The notes under the pieces: generated by a model
Database searches by the model: none
Seen by the model: only the letters and a program-made list of their open reading frames with translations
Told to the model about the DNA's origin: nothing
Source of the DNA: Actinoplanes utahensis
GTDB lineage: Bacteria > Actinomycetota > Actinomycetes > Mycobacteriales > Micromonosporaceae
Length of the DNA stretch: 64,000 nt
Direction of reading: 5' to 3'
Assembly (NCBI RefSeq): GCF_016862455.1
Contig: NZ_BOMZ01000017.1
Location: 29,954-93,953 of the forward strand
In this document: in pieces, positions 15,336-23,992 of the stretch
Position numbering within the stretch: the first letter of the stretch is position 1
Layout: the number at the start of each line of letters is the position of its first letter
Program-made: the position numbers and the translations under genes

Positions 15336-16717
15336 CCGCCGTCCTGGACCGGAGCAGGGTGTCGGCGGTCGTCGGCCTGCTCGTGCTCTTCGAGGTCACC
15401 AGCGGGTTCATCCAGGGCGGGGTGGCTCCGCTGCTGCCCGACCTGGGCGCCGAGATGAACATCTCGGACGCCGACCTGAACTGGGTCATCTCGGTGCAGT
15501 TGCTCGCCGCCGCGGTGTCCGTGCCCGCGTTCGGCCGGCTCGGCGATCTCTACGGGCACCGCCGGATGCTGCGGGTCGCCCTGATCTGCGTCGCGATCGG
15601 CGGCCTGCTCGTGGCGCTCGCGCCGAACCTGATGGTGCTGCTGCTCGGCCGGGCCCTGCTCGGCCCGCTCGCCGCGCTGCTGCCGCTGGAGATCGCCCTG
15701 GTCCGGGACCGGCTCCCGGCCGAACTGGCCCGGCGCGCGATCGCCCGGCTGGTCGGCGCGCTCGCCCTCGGCACCCTGCTCGGCGCGGTGATCACGGCGG
15801 GCCTGCACTCGATGATCGGCGACGCCCGGCTCACCCTGCTGATCCCGGCGGTGCTCGCGGTGCTCTGCGTGCCGGTGTCGTTCGTGGCCGTACCCGAGAG
15901 CGAGAACCTCGCCACCGGAAAGCTGGACGTGCCAGGCGTCCTGGTGCTCAGCGTATCGATGGTCGCCCTGCTCGCCGGGATCTCGCTGATCAGCACGTCG
16001 ACGGCGCTCGGTGCCGGGCTGCTCGCCGCCGGCGCCCTCGGGCTGGCCGGGTGGGTGCTGCTGGAACTGCGCACCGCCGAGCCGCTCGTCGACCTGCGGG
16101 CGCTGACCGGCCGTGAGGTCGCGCCGTTCTTCTTCTGCTCGTTCGTCTTCGGCATCGTCTACTTCGGCAGCCAGGCGCCGGACTCGACGTTCCTGGCCGC
16201 CGACCGTGCCGCCACCGGGTACGGCTTCGGCTTCACCGCCCTGCAGATTTCCCTGGTCGCCCTCCCGGCGGCGGTCGGGGCGGTGATCGGGTCGAGCCTG
16301 ACCGCGGTGATCGCGAGTCGGTTCGGGTACCGGCCGACCCTGGTCACGGCGTTCGCGGTGATCGGCGTGACGTTCGTGGCGATGGCGCTGTTCCACGACC
16401 AGCTGTGGCAGCTGCTGCTGTTCAAGGTGCCGGTCGGGCTGGCCGCCGGTGTCGCGCTCGGCGCCATGCCGACGGTGATCGCGGAGACCGCCGAACCGTC
16501 CCGGACCGGCATCACCACCGCGCTCTACAACAACGTCAAGACGCTCGGCGGCGCGGTCGCCGGAGCGGTGGTCGCGGCGATCCTCGCGGCGCTGGTGCAG
16601 GCCGGCGGGGACACCCCGACCGAGGGCGCGTACGTCGCGGTCTGGCTGATGTGCGGCGTGCTGTGCGCCGGCGCGGCGCTGGCCGCCCTCGTCGCCCGCC
16701 GGGCGGAAGCGGTCTGA
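15332..16717 (+). CDS. MFS transporter (DHA2-like)
   Basis: 461-residue major facilitator superfamily transporter with about 14 hydrophobic segments. It has the motif-A-like FGRLGDLYGHRRMLR between early helices (about residues 69-83), typical of drug:H+ antiporter-2 type exporters. The start (ATGA overlap with the M20 gene) shows an operon. The inferred role is efflux of the hydrolase substrate or product under Lrp control. Substrate cannot be read from the sequence. Confidence 0.88.
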   Translation: MTAVLDRSRVSAVVGLLVLFEVTSGFIQGGVAPLLPDLGAEMNISDADLNWVISVQLLAAAVSVPAFGRLGDLYGHRRMLRVALICVAIGGLLVALAPNLMVLLLGRALLGPLAALLPLEIALVRDRLPAELARRAIARLVGALALGTLLGAVITAGLHSMIGDARLTLLIPAVLAVLCVPVSFVAVPESENLATGKLDVPGVLVLSVSMVALLAGISLISTSTALGAGLLAAGALGLAGWVLLELRTAEPLVDLRALTGREVAPFFFCSFVFGIVYFGSQAPDSTFLAADRAATGYGFGFTALQISLVALPAAVGAVIGSSLTAVIASRFGYRPTLVTAFAVIGVTFVAMALFHDQLWQLLLFKVPVGLAAGVALGAMPTVIAETAEPSRTGITTALYNNVKTLGGAVAGAVVAAILAALVQAGGDTPTEGAYVAVWLMCGVLCAGAALAALVARRAEAV

Positions 16718-16730
16718 GTGGGCACTTCAC

Positions 16731-16766
16731 CGACGGAAGACCGGGCGGCCGCCCGGTCTTCCGTCG
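16731..16766 (+). terminator. perfect hairpin terminator after the MFS gene
   Basis: A 36-base perfect palindrome (CGACGGAAGACCGGGCGG and its complement) begins 14 bases after the MFS stop and is followed by TTCT. It also lies 4 bases from the stop of the convergent membrane-protein gene, so it can terminate in both directions. Confidence 0.85.
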
Positions 16767-16769
16767 TTC

Positions 16770-17618
16770 TCAGGATTCGATGGCCGGTGGCTGGCGCTGG
16801 GCCGGGATCAGAGCGGTCGCGTCGGGGTCGGGCGCCCTCGCCGGGGTACGGTCGTCCGTCGGCCGATCCAGCTGAACGGTCTCCGCGTCCCGTTCCACCT
16901 GCTCCACCGGCCTCGTGACGGGCTCGTCAGAGGGCGGTTTCGCAGCGCCCATGTCGAGCGCGACCGTGGGTTCCGCCGGGGCGGGCGCGGTCGGCTGGGC
17001 CGGGGGAGCGGTCGCGGGTTTCGCGGGCGGCGGGGTCACCGTGGCCGGGCGGTTGATGCTCGGCAGGGCGACGGTGGGATCGGCGGACGGCGGGACGACG
17101 GCCGGGGGTGTGGTCGCCGGGCGGATCACCGTGGTCTGCTCGGCGGCGACCGGGGTGCCGGCCACCTTCGCCGCGCCGCGGAACCGGCCGATCTCACCGA
17201 TGATCGGCAGCACCGGCGGCTCGTAGCGGGCCCAGCGGCGGGCGCTCAGCGCCGTGCCGAGCAGCGGGATCGCCAGCAGACCGGCCAGACCGTACCCGGG
17301 GCGGCTCAGGTCGAAGCCGTCCTTGGCGACCTCCGGCGCCCACAGCGACGCGTACGCCTCCGGGGAGTTGAAGGCCCAGATCGTCACGCCGAGGAACGCG
17401 GCGCCGGTCAGGACCGGGCCGGCCGGTGAGACCGGGGCGAAGGTGAGGATCGCGTAGAGGATGCCCGCGAAGATCAGGAGCAGCAGTCCGCTGATCGACT
17501 CGGCGGAGAAGAACTCCCGGCCACGGCTGCTCAGGTCGTTGGTGAAACCGACCCCGGCGAGCACCCAGATGGAGGGGCCGAGCACAAGTGCGTAGAAGAT
17601 CGACCTGAGGTGGCGCAT
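16770..17618 (-). CDS. membrane protein with Pro/Thr-rich C-terminal tail
   Basis: 282-residue protein. Residues 1-145 hold four hydrophobic segments (starting LRSIFYALVLGPSIWVLAGV, then near 47-65, 71-85 and 108-124). Residues from about 165 form a disordered Pro/Thr/Ala tail with repeated TVALP/TVALD motifs that may be phosphorylated. ATG 17618 starts the membrane domain; upstream residues in the same frame are antisense to the thioesterase gene and are excluded. It is divergent from the thioesterase gene by 45 bases. Function unknown; it resembles actinobacterial hypothetical membrane proteins with threonine-rich tails. Confidence 0.72.
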   Translation of the reverse strand: MRHLRSIFYALVLGPSIWVLAGVGFTNDLSSRGREFFSAESISGLLLLIFAGILYAILTFAPVSPAGPVLTGAAFLGVTIWAFNSPEAYASLWAPEVAKDGFDLSRPGYGLAGLLAIPLLGTALSARRWARYEPPVLPIIGEIGRFRGAAKVAGTPVAAEQTTVIRPATTPPAVVPPSADPTVALPSINRPATVTPPPAKPATAPPAQPTAPAPAEPTVALDMGAAKPPSDEPVTRPVEQVERDAETVQLDRPTDDRTPARAPDPDATALIPAQRQPPAIES

Positions 17619-17650
17619 GATCCGGCACGGTACCGGCCACGAGCAAGAAC

Positions 17651-17656
17651 TACCGT
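17651..17656 (+). promoter_or_regulatory. -10 box TACCGT before the thioesterase gene
   Basis: TACCGT ends 7 bases before ATG 17664, as expected for a leaderless transcript. No ribosome site is visible. Confidence 0.45.
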
Positions 17657-17663
17657 ACCGGGC

Positions 17664-18185
17664 ATGGAAGAACAGCACCCCGGCCGGCCGACCGCGCTGT
17701 CCCGGGTCACCTTGAGCCGCATCATGACGGCGGTCGACGTGAACCTGTACGGGACCGTGCACGGCGGCGTACTGATGAAGTTCGTCGATGACGTGGCCGG
17801 CGCGGCCGCGGCCCGGCACAGCGGCGGTACCGCCGTGACCGCGGCGATCGACGAGATCGTCTTCCTCGAACCGGTCCGGGTGGGCGACCTCGTGCACGCG
17901 TACGCGCAGGTCAACTGGACCGGCGCCAGCTCGATGGAGATCGGGGTGCGGCTGGCCGCCGAGCGCTGGGACACGGTCGGGCCGGCGCCGACCCCGGTGG
18001 CCACCGCCTATCTGGTGTTCGTGGCGGTGGACGTGGCCGGCAACCCGCGGCGGGTGCCGCCGGTGCTGCCCGAGAACGACGAGGACAAGCGCCGTTTCAC
18101 CGAGGCGATGATCCGCCGGGACCACCGCCTGGCCCGTCGCGCGGCCATCCAGAAGGCCCGCGCGGAGCACCGATCAGTCGGCTGA
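17664..18185 (+). CDS. hotdog-fold acyl-CoA thioesterase
   Basis: 173-residue acyl-CoA thioesterase of the YciA/BACH type, which hydrolyses acyl-CoA to free acid and CoA. The catalytic-region signature is NLYGTVHGGVLMKFVDDVAG (about residues 27-46), with the conserved Asn, Gly-His-Gly-Gly and Asp. The hotdog helix and strands follow through residue 135, and a basic helical tail ends the protein. The ATG at 17664 follows a -10 box with leaderless spacing. Acetoacetyl-CoA ligase lies 20 bases downstream but has its own -10 box, so co-transcription is optional. Confidence 0.85.
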   Translation: MEEQHPGRPTALSRVTLSRIMTAVDVNLYGTVHGGVLMKFVDDVAGAAAARHSGGTAVTAAIDEIVFLEPVRVGDLVHAYAQVNWTGASSMEIGVRLAAERWDTVGPAPTPVATAYLVFVAVDVAGNPRRVPPVLPENDEDKRRFTEAMIRRDHRLARRAAIQKARAEHRSVG

Positions 18186-18193
18186 TCGAGCGT

Positions 18194-18199
18194 TAAGGT
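18194..18199 (+). promoter_or_regulatory. -10 box TAAGGT before acetoacetyl-CoA ligase gene
   Basis: TAAGGT ends 6 bases before ATG 18206. The same bases could act as a weak ribosome site (AAGGTG), so leaderless and leadered readings both fit. Confidence 0.4.
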
Positions 18200-18205
18200 G
18201 TGGGG

Positions 18206-20179
18206 ATGACGACAGGAGTGGTGACGGCCGGCACAGTGCTGTGGGAGCCGCCGGTGGACATCCGGGACACCTCCCGGATCGGGCACTATCTGGCGTGGCT
18301 GGAGTCCGAGCGCGGGCTCCCGTTCGCCGACTACGCGTCGCTGTGGGAGTGGTCCGTCACCGACCTGTCCGCCTTCTGGCAGTCGATCTGGGACTACTTC
18401 CAGGTGATCGGGCACGAGCCGGCCACCGCCGTGCTGGACGGCGCCGAGATGCCGGGGGCGCGCTGGTTCCCCGGAGCCACGCTCAACTACGCCGAGAACG
18501 TGCTGCGCCTGCCCGGCTTCGCCGACGAGGATCCGGTCGTTCTGGCGTACTCGCAGACGCGTGAGCCTGTCACCCTGACCGCCCGTCAGCTGCGTGACGA
18601 CGTCCGCCGGGTCCGTGCCGGGCTGAAAGCCCGCGGGGTGACCGCCGGTGACCGGGTGGCCGCCTACGCGCCGAACATCCCGGAGACCTACGTGCTGATG
18701 TTGGCCACCGCCAGCCTCGGCGCGGTCTTCTCGTCGTGTGCGCCGGAGTTCGGCGCCCGCAGCGTCATCGACCGCTGGAGCCAGATCGAGCCGAAGGTGC
18801 TGGTCGCCACCGACGGTTACCGGTACGGCGACAAGGACGTCGACAGGCGTGCCGAGATCGCCGCGATTCGGGCGGCCATCCCGTCGATCGAGCACGTGAT
18901 CACCATCGGTTACCTGCACGGCGGTGGTGACTGGGACACCCTCGCCGGCTCCTCGGACGAGCCGATGGAGTTCGCGGCGGTGCCGTTCGACCATCCGCTC
19001 TACGTCCTCTACAGCTCCGGCACCACCGGCCTGCCCAAGCCGATCGTTCACGGGCACGGCGGCATCCTGCTGGAACACCTCAAGATCCTGGCGCTGCACC
19101 ACGATCTCGGTACCGGCGACCGGTTCCTCTGGTTCACCACCACCGGCTGGATGATGTGGAACTACCTGGCCAGCGGGCCGGCCGTCGGCGCGGCGATCGT
19201 GCTCTTCGACGGCAATCCCGGCTGGCCGTCGCTGGACGCGCTGTGGGACCTGGTCGACACCGCCGGGATCACCTATTTCGGCACGTCCGCGCCGTTCCTG
19301 CTGGCCTGCCGCAAAGCCGGGCTGACCCCGCTCTCCCGGTGCGCGGGACTGAAGGGCGTCGGCTCGACCGGCGCGCCACTGCCGCCGGAGGGCTGGGCCT
19401 GGGTCTATCAGGCGGTCGGCGCCGATGTCCGGCTGGTGTCGCTGTCCGGCGGCACCGACGTCTGCACCGGTTTCGTCGGCGGTGTGCCGCTGTTGCCGGT
19501 CCGGGCCGGGATCATCACCAGCCGGATCCTCGGCGCGCGGGTCGAGGCGTACGACGGCGCCGGCAAACCGGTCACCGGGGAACTCGGCGAGCTGGTCATC
19601 ACCGCCCCGATGCCGAGCATGCCGGTCGGGTTCTGGAACGACCCCGACGGCAGCCGGTTCCGGGAGGCGTACTTCGACGTCTTCCCGGGCGTCTGGCGGC
19701 ACGGCGACTGGATCACCATCGAGCCGGACGGCGGCTGCGTCATCACCGGCCGCTCGGACGCCACCCTCAACCGGGGCGGCGTCCGGCTCGGCACCGCCGA
19801 GTTCTACTCGGTGGTCGAGAGCCTGCCCGAGGTCGCCGACTCCCTGGTCGTGCACCTGGACACCCCCGGCGACCCGAACGGCGAGCTGCTGCTCTTCCTC
19901 GTCCTGGCCGACGGGGTGGAACTCGACGACGCGCTCCGCGCCCGCCTCGCCCGGGAGTTGCGCGCCTCCCTCTCGCCCCGGCACGTGCCCGATGCCGCCC
20001 ATCAGGTACGGGCCATCCCGCGCACCCTCTCCGGCAAGAAACTGGAGGTGCCCGTGAAACGTATCCTCACCGGCACCCCGGTCGAGTCGGCCGCCGCCGA
20101 GGGAGCCCTCGCCAACCCCGAATCCCTGACCGCCTTCGCCGAGCTCCGGCAGCAGCGGGTCAGACCAGCGTCAGCGTGA
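18206..20179 (+). CDS. acetoacetate-CoA ligase
   Basis: 657-residue ANL-superfamily enzyme that activates acetoacetate with ATP and CoA (EC 6.2.1.16 type). The length and the N-terminal YLAWLESERGLPFADYASLW segment are typical of acetoacetyl-CoA synthetases. The AMP-binding P-loop reads YSSGTTGLPKPIVHGHGG (about residue 268 on). LSGGTDVCTGFVGG and the late NRGGVRLGTAEFY are further family marks, and the C-terminal catalytic lysine lies in TLSGKKLEVPVKR. ATG 18206 is preferred over GTG 18200. Its 3' end overlaps the convergent TIGR03089 gene by 20 bases. The likely role is ketone-body or polyhydroxybutyrate turnover. Confidence 0.92.
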   Translation: MTTGVVTAGTVLWEPPVDIRDTSRIGHYLAWLESERGLPFADYASLWEWSVTDLSAFWQSIWDYFQVIGHEPATAVLDGAEMPGARWFPGATLNYAENVLRLPGFADEDPVVLAYSQTREPVTLTARQLRDDVRRVRAGLKARGVTAGDRVAAYAPNIPETYVLMLATASLGAVFSSCAPEFGARSVIDRWSQIEPKVLVATDGYRYGDKDVDRRAEIAAIRAAIPSIEHVITIGYLHGGGDWDTLAGSSDEPMEFAAVPFDHPLYVLYSSGTTGLPKPIVHGHGGILLEHLKILALHHDLGTGDRFLWFTTTGWMMWNYLASGPAVGAAIVLFDGNPGWPSLDALWDLVDTAGITYFGTSAPFLLACRKAGLTPLSRCAGLKGVGSTGAPLPPEGWAWVYQAVGADVRLVSLSGGTDVCTGFVGGVPLLPVRAGIITSRILGARVEAYDGAGKPVTGELGELVITAPMPSMPVGFWNDPDGSRFREAYFDVFPGVWRHGDWITIEPDGGCVITGRSDATLNRGGVRLGTAEFYSVVESLPEVADSLVVHLDTPGDPNGELLLFLVLADGVELDDALRARLARELRASLSPRHVPDAAHQVRAIPRTLSGKKLEVPVKRILTGTPVESAAAEGALANPESLTAFAELRQQRVRPASA

Positions 20180-20885
20180 CCTTCTCGGTGGCGGCGCGGG
20201 CCTCGGTCTTCGACGGGTCCAGGTTGGCGCAGAGGACGATGCTGGCCCCGGCGACGAGCGGCGCCAGCAGCCAGTCGGTGGCGTCCGGGTAACCGGCGGT
20301 GTCGATCAGCACCCGGGCGCCGGCGGTGATGCCCAGCTGAGCGGCACGGTCGGCGGCCTCGGCGACGGCGTCCTGGTGGCTCAGCTCGATCGGGCCGGCC
20401 AGGGCGCGGTCGGCCGGGTCGACCGGCGCGCCCCGGAAGTGGTCGCCGTGGTTGCGGACCTCGAGGACATAGTCGATGTAGCCCTCCGGCGGGGTGCGCA
20501 GCGGCATGGCCAGCGGGAGCAGGCCGGTCGCGTACCGGTCGAGGGTGGACCAGCCGGCCGCGGACGTGAGCCGGTCCAGGCTGGTGAAGAGCGCCTCCAC
20601 CGGCTGCGGGTCACCGCCCAGGTCGGCGGCCAGGCCGGCGGCCGACACGCCGAGCAGCAGCGCAGCGGTCTGCCAGTGCGGCGGCAGCAGCAGCGCAACC
20701 GTGTCGCCGTGGCCCAGGCCGACGCCGTCGACAAGCAGGTTCGCGGTCTTCGACACCCAGTTGTCCAGGGTGATCCCGGACAGCTCGGTGCGGTCGCCGG
20801 TGGCGTCGTCATACCAGGTCAACAGGGGTGCGGCCGGGTCGCGGCGGACCGCCTCGGCGAAAACCTGGGGAATCGTCGTCTTCAT
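20160..20885 (-). CDS. TIGR03089 family protein
   Basis: 241-residue protein of the actinobacterial TIGR03089 family. It resembles the N-terminal part of AMP-dependent acyl ligases (LLTWYDDATGDRTELSGITL and NLLVDGVGLGHGDTVALLLP) but lacks the ATP-binding P-loop and C-terminal catalytic domain, so it is probably not an active ligase. ATG 20885 has GGGGAG just upstream. In other actinobacteria members sit near cell-envelope polysaccharide genes, and here it is divergent from a glycosyltransferase with 161 bases between. Function is unknown. Confidence 0.85.
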   Translation of the reverse strand: MKTTIPQVFAEAVRRDPAAPLLTWYDDATGDRTELSGITLDNWVSKTANLLVDGVGLGHGDTVALLLPPHWQTAALLLGVSAAGLAADLGGDPQPVEALFTSLDRLTSAAGWSTLDRYATGLLPLAMPLRTPPEGYIDYVLEVRNHGDHFRGAPVDPADRALAGPIELSHQDAVAEAADRAAQLGITAGARVLIDTAGYPDATDWLLAPLVAGASIVLCANLDPSKTEARAATEKVTLTLV

Positions 20886-21046
20886 CGCTCCCCAGCGTAG
20901 GCGCATCACGCACAGTAGTTGGCGCGTAAGGGCCGCGACGATCGGCAGTGTCGTGGACACCTGTCTGAAGCCTTCCGGGCGTACCCTCGAATCGTCGGTA
21001 GTCCCATTGCCGCATCGGTACGTCAGAGACGCCAAGGAGATGCCTC

Positions 21047-22192
21047 GTGACCCCCGGTCGCCCCCCGCGAGTGCTCGTCGACGCAACCAGTGTCCCCGCC
21101 GACCGTGGCGGGGTCGGCAGATATGTCGACGGGCTTCTCGGCGCGCTGGGGCAAATGAGCCCCGAGCGTGTCGATCTCGCTGTCGTGTCCCAGCGCGCGG
21201 ATGCGGAGCGTTACCGCCGCATCCTGCCCAGCGCCGAGGTGATCCCCGGCCCGGCGGCGATCGTGCACCGGCCGGCCCGCCTCGCCTGGGAGCAGACCGG
21301 CCTGCCGCTGCTCGCCCAGCAGGTCGGCGCGGACGTGCTGCACTCGCCGTTCTACACATGCCCGTTGCGGGCCGGCTGTTCGGTCACCGTCACGGTGCAC
21401 GATGCCACCTTCTTCACCGAGCCGGAGCATTACGAGAACACCAAGCGCACCTTCTTCCGCAGCGCGATCAAGACGTCGCTGCGGCGCGCCGCCCGGGTGA
21501 TCGTGCCCAGCAAGGCCACCCGGGACGAGTTGATCCGCCTGCTGGACGCCGATCCGACCCGGATCGACGTGGCCTACCACGGTGTCGACCAGGTGGCGTT
21601 CCACGCGCCCACCGAGGAGGAGAAGGCCCGGGTCCGGGCCCGGCTCGGTCTGGGCGACTCCGGCTACGTCGCGTTCCTCGGCGCCAAGGAGCCCCGTAAG
21701 AACGTGCCGAACCTGATCCGCGGCTGGGCCCGCGCGGTGGCCGACTGGCCGCACCCGCCGGCTCTGGTGATCGCCGGTGGTCAGGGGCACGACGACGACA
21801 TCGACCGTGCGGTGGCCGAGGTCCCGGCCCACCTGCGGCTGCTGCGCCCCGGCTATCTGCGGTACGCGGATCTCCCCGGCTTCCTCGGCGGCGCCCTGGT
21901 CGCCTGCTACCCGTCGTTCGGCGAGGGTTTCGGCCTGCCGATCCTGGAGGCGATGGCCTGCGGCACGCCGGTGCTCACCACGCCCCGGCTGTCGCTGCCC
22001 GAGGTCGGCGGGGACGCGGTCGCCTACACGACCGAGGCGCCGGACCGGATCGCCGTCGATCTCGCCGACCTGCTGCACGCCGAGGACCGCCGCCGGACCC
22101 TCGCCAAGGCGGGCTTCGACCGGGCGAAAGAGTTCACCTGGGAGTCCAGTGCGGAGGTACATGTAACCACGTGGAATCGGGTTGCTGCTTGA
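21047..22192 (+). CDS. GT4-family glycosyltransferase
   Basis: 381-residue retaining glycosyltransferase (GT-B fold, CAZy GT4 type). The N-terminal domain begins RVLVDATSVPADRGGVGRYV, the glycine-rich acceptor loop. The C-terminal nucleotide-sugar site contains AFLGAKEPRKNV and the E(x7)E motif EGFGLPILEAMACGTPVL (about residues 294-311). GTG 21047 has AAGGAGA upstream. It precedes manC with 22 bases between, so GDP-mannose may be its donor, as for mannosyltransferases of envelope glycans. That donor is inferred only from context. Confidence 0.88.
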   Translation: MTPGRPPRVLVDATSVPADRGGVGRYVDGLLGALGQMSPERVDLAVVSQRADAERYRRILPSAEVIPGPAAIVHRPARLAWEQTGLPLLAQQVGADVLHSPFYTCPLRAGCSVTVTVHDATFFTEPEHYENTKRTFFRSAIKTSLRRAARVIVPSKATRDELIRLLDADPTRIDVAYHGVDQVAFHAPTEEEKARVRARLGLGDSGYVAFLGAKEPRKNVPNLIRGWARAVADWPHPPALVIAGGQGHDDDIDRAVAEVPAHLRLLRPGYLRYADLPGFLGGALVACYPSFGEGFGLPILEAMACGTPVLTTPRLSLPEVGGDAVAYTTEAPDRIAVDLADLLHAEDRRRTLAKAGFDRAKEFTWESSAEVHVTTWNRVAA

Positions 22193-22200
22193 TCATCAAC

Positions 22201-22206
22201 TAAACT
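22201..22206 (+). promoter_or_regulatory. -10 box TAAACT before manC
   Basis: TAAACT ends 8 bases before ATG 22215; there is no Shine-Dalgarno sequence. manC may be transcribed as a leaderless mRNA even though it follows the glycosyltransferase closely. Confidence 0.5.
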
Positions 22207-22214
22207 CTCCGCGC

Positions 22215-23333
22215 ATGAGCGACGAACAGGCTGTGTTGTACGGAGTGGTTCTGGCCGGCGGCACCGGAACCCGTCTCTGGCCCCTGTCACGCGCCGGTCA
22301 TCCCAAGTTCCTGCACCCTCTGACCGGTACCGAGGCGTCGCTGTTGCAGGCCACGGTCGACCGGTTGGACACTCTGACGTCACCCGACCGGGTGTTCGTG
22401 GTGACCGGAGTGGCGCACGCCGCGGCCGTCTCGCGGCAACTCTCCGCAGTGCCCGACGAGAACGTTCTGGTCGAGCCGTCGCCGCGGGACTCGTGCGCGG
22501 CCATCGCCCTGGCGGCCGCCGTCATCGCCCGCCGCGACCCGGAGGCGATCATGGGCTCGTTCGCCTCCGATCACCTGATCGCCGACAAGGAGGCGTTCAC
22601 CGGCGTCATCCGCCAGGCGATGGAGGGCGCGCGGCAGGGTCTGCTGATGACTCTCGGCATCACCCCGACCAGGCCCGAGACGGGGTACGGCTACCTGCAG
22701 TGCGGTGGCGCGATCGGGGACGGGCCGCAGCTGACCGTCGAGGAGTTCAAGGAGAAGCCGACGTACGAGGTGGCCGAGGGCTACGTGAAGTCCGGTGGCT
22801 ACCTGTGGAACGCGGGCATGTTCGTCTGGCGGGTCGACGCCTTCCTGGCCGAGCTGCACCGGCAGCAGCCGCAGCTGGCGGCGGGGATCAGCCGGATCGC
22901 GGCGGTCTGGGGCACCGCCGAGCAGGAAGAGGTCATGGGCGACGTGTGGCCGACGCTGCCGAAGATCTCGGTGGACTACGCGGTCATGGAGGGGGCGGCG
23001 GCGGTCGGCCGGGTCGGGACGGTTCCCGGCGACTTCGGCTGGAACGACGTCGGTGACTTCCACACGCTCGGTGAGGTTCTCACCGCCGACCAGGCGGGGA
23101 ACGTGGTGGTCGGGCACCAGGGGTCGTCGGAGAAGCACACCGTTCTGCTGCGGGACACGGAGTCGCTGGTCGTGGTGCCCTCGTCCGGGCGTCTGGTGGC
23201 CGCGATGGGGGTCCGGGACCTGGTCATCGTCGACACGCCGGACGCCGTGCTCGTCTGCCCCCGGGAGCGGGCGCAGGAGGTCAAGCAGCTCGTCGACCAT
23301 CTCAAGGAGCTCGGGCAGCACGGCTACATCTAG
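22215..23333 (+). CDS. manC: mannose-1-phosphate guanylyltransferase
   Basis: 372-residue nucleotidyltransferase that makes GDP-mannose from mannose-1-phosphate and GTP in the cytoplasm. The N-terminal signature VVLAGGTGTRLWPLSRAGHP (about residues 10-29) carries the nucleotide loop, and FKEKPTYEVAEGYV and YLWNAGMFVWRVDAF follow as sugar-phosphate site motifs. It lacks the C-terminal isomerase domain of longer bifunctional ManC proteins, and manA is separate at 40 kb. In M. tuberculosis the corresponding gene (Rv3264c) also neighbours fbiAB. Confidence 0.93.
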   Translation: MSDEQAVLYGVVLAGGTGTRLWPLSRAGHPKFLHPLTGTEASLLQATVDRLDTLTSPDRVFVVTGVAHAAAVSRQLSAVPDENVLVEPSPRDSCAAIALAAAVIARRDPEAIMGSFASDHLIADKEAFTGVIRQAMEGARQGLLMTLGITPTRPETGYGYLQCGGAIGDGPQLTVEEFKEKPTYEVAEGYVKSGGYLWNAGMFVWRVDAFLAELHRQQPQLAAGISRIAAVWGTAEQEEVMGDVWPTLPKISVDYAVMEGAAAVGRVGTVPGDFGWNDVGDFHTLGEVLTADQAGNVVVGHQGSSEKHTVLLRDTESLVVVPSSGRLVAAMGVRDLVIVDTPDAVLVCPRERAQEVKQLVDHLKELGQHGYI

Positions 23334-23348
23334 GCGTTTCCCGGCCGC

Positions 23349-23387
23349 GTGTGTGGTCCGGCTGCACATGGCGGCCGAACCACACAC
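23349..23387. terminator. bidirectional hairpin between manC and the Nudix gene
   Basis: Arms 23349-23364 (GTGTGTGGTCCGGCTG) and 23372-23387 (CGGCCGAACCACACAC) pair over 16 positions with one mismatch and one wobble, loop of 7. It lies 15 bases after manC and before the convergent Nudix stop. The arm matches the repeated element after fbiC (29.8 kb). Confidence 0.7.
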
Positions 23388-23434
23388 CTGGCCGGGGTCC
23401 TCCGCGAGGGCCCGGTCGCGGTTCGTGGGGCGGG

Positions 23435-23992
23435 TTACGGCAGGCGGGACAGGGCCGGTGCGATCTGCTGGACGGTGCCGGAGGCCAGCGGCGTCGGCAG
23501 ATCGCCGGGGTGGAACCAGGCCAGGGCGGAGGACTCGTCGCTGATCTGCTCGACGCTGCCCTTCGGCGCGCGCAGCATGAAACGGACGTCGTAGTGGGTC
23601 GAGGGTTCGGCGGGCGCGCCGTCGTGTGCGCCGCACCGGACGTCGTGGATGTCGATGTCGATCGGGGTGGGGTCGAGGATCAGGCCCGGGATGCCGGACT
23701 CCTCGGTGGCCTCGCGGAGGGCGGCGGCGGCCAGGGTCTCGTCGCCGGGCTCGCAGTGGCCGCCGAGCTGCATCCACAGGTTGAGGCGGCCGTGCAGGCA
23801 GAGCAGGATCCGCTCGGTGTCGTCGACGATCAGGGCGCTGGCGGTGACGTGGCCGATACGGTGGGCGCGCGTCATCGCGGCGGGGCCGTCGGCGAGCAGG
23901 TCCAGGGTGCGTTTGCGGGCGAGTTCGGCGTCGTCGGACGTGGCGGTCCAGGTGGAGAGGACGTCGACGGTGTTCTCGTAGAGGGCGGTCAT
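23435..23992 (-). CDS. Nudix hydrolase coupled to fbiB
   Basis: 185-residue Nudix pyrophosphohydrolase. The Nudix box spans residues 78-101 and reads GHCEPGDETLAAA then REATEESGI, with the REx2EExG metal-binding core complete. The N-terminal 45 residues are helical. Its start codon overlaps the fbiB stop (ATGA), so it is translated with the F420 genes. Substrate is unknown; context would suit removal of nucleotide by-products or damaged cofactor intermediates, which is inference only. Confidence 0.88.
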   Translation of the reverse strand: MTALYENTVDVLSTWTATSDDAELARKRTLDLLADGPAAMTRAHRIGHVTASALIVDDTERILLCLHGRLNLWMQLGGHCEPGDETLAAAALREATEESGIPGLILDPTPIDIDIHDVRCGAHDGAPAEPSTHYDVRFMLRAPKGSVEQISDESSALAWFHPGDLPTPLASGTVQQIAPALSRLP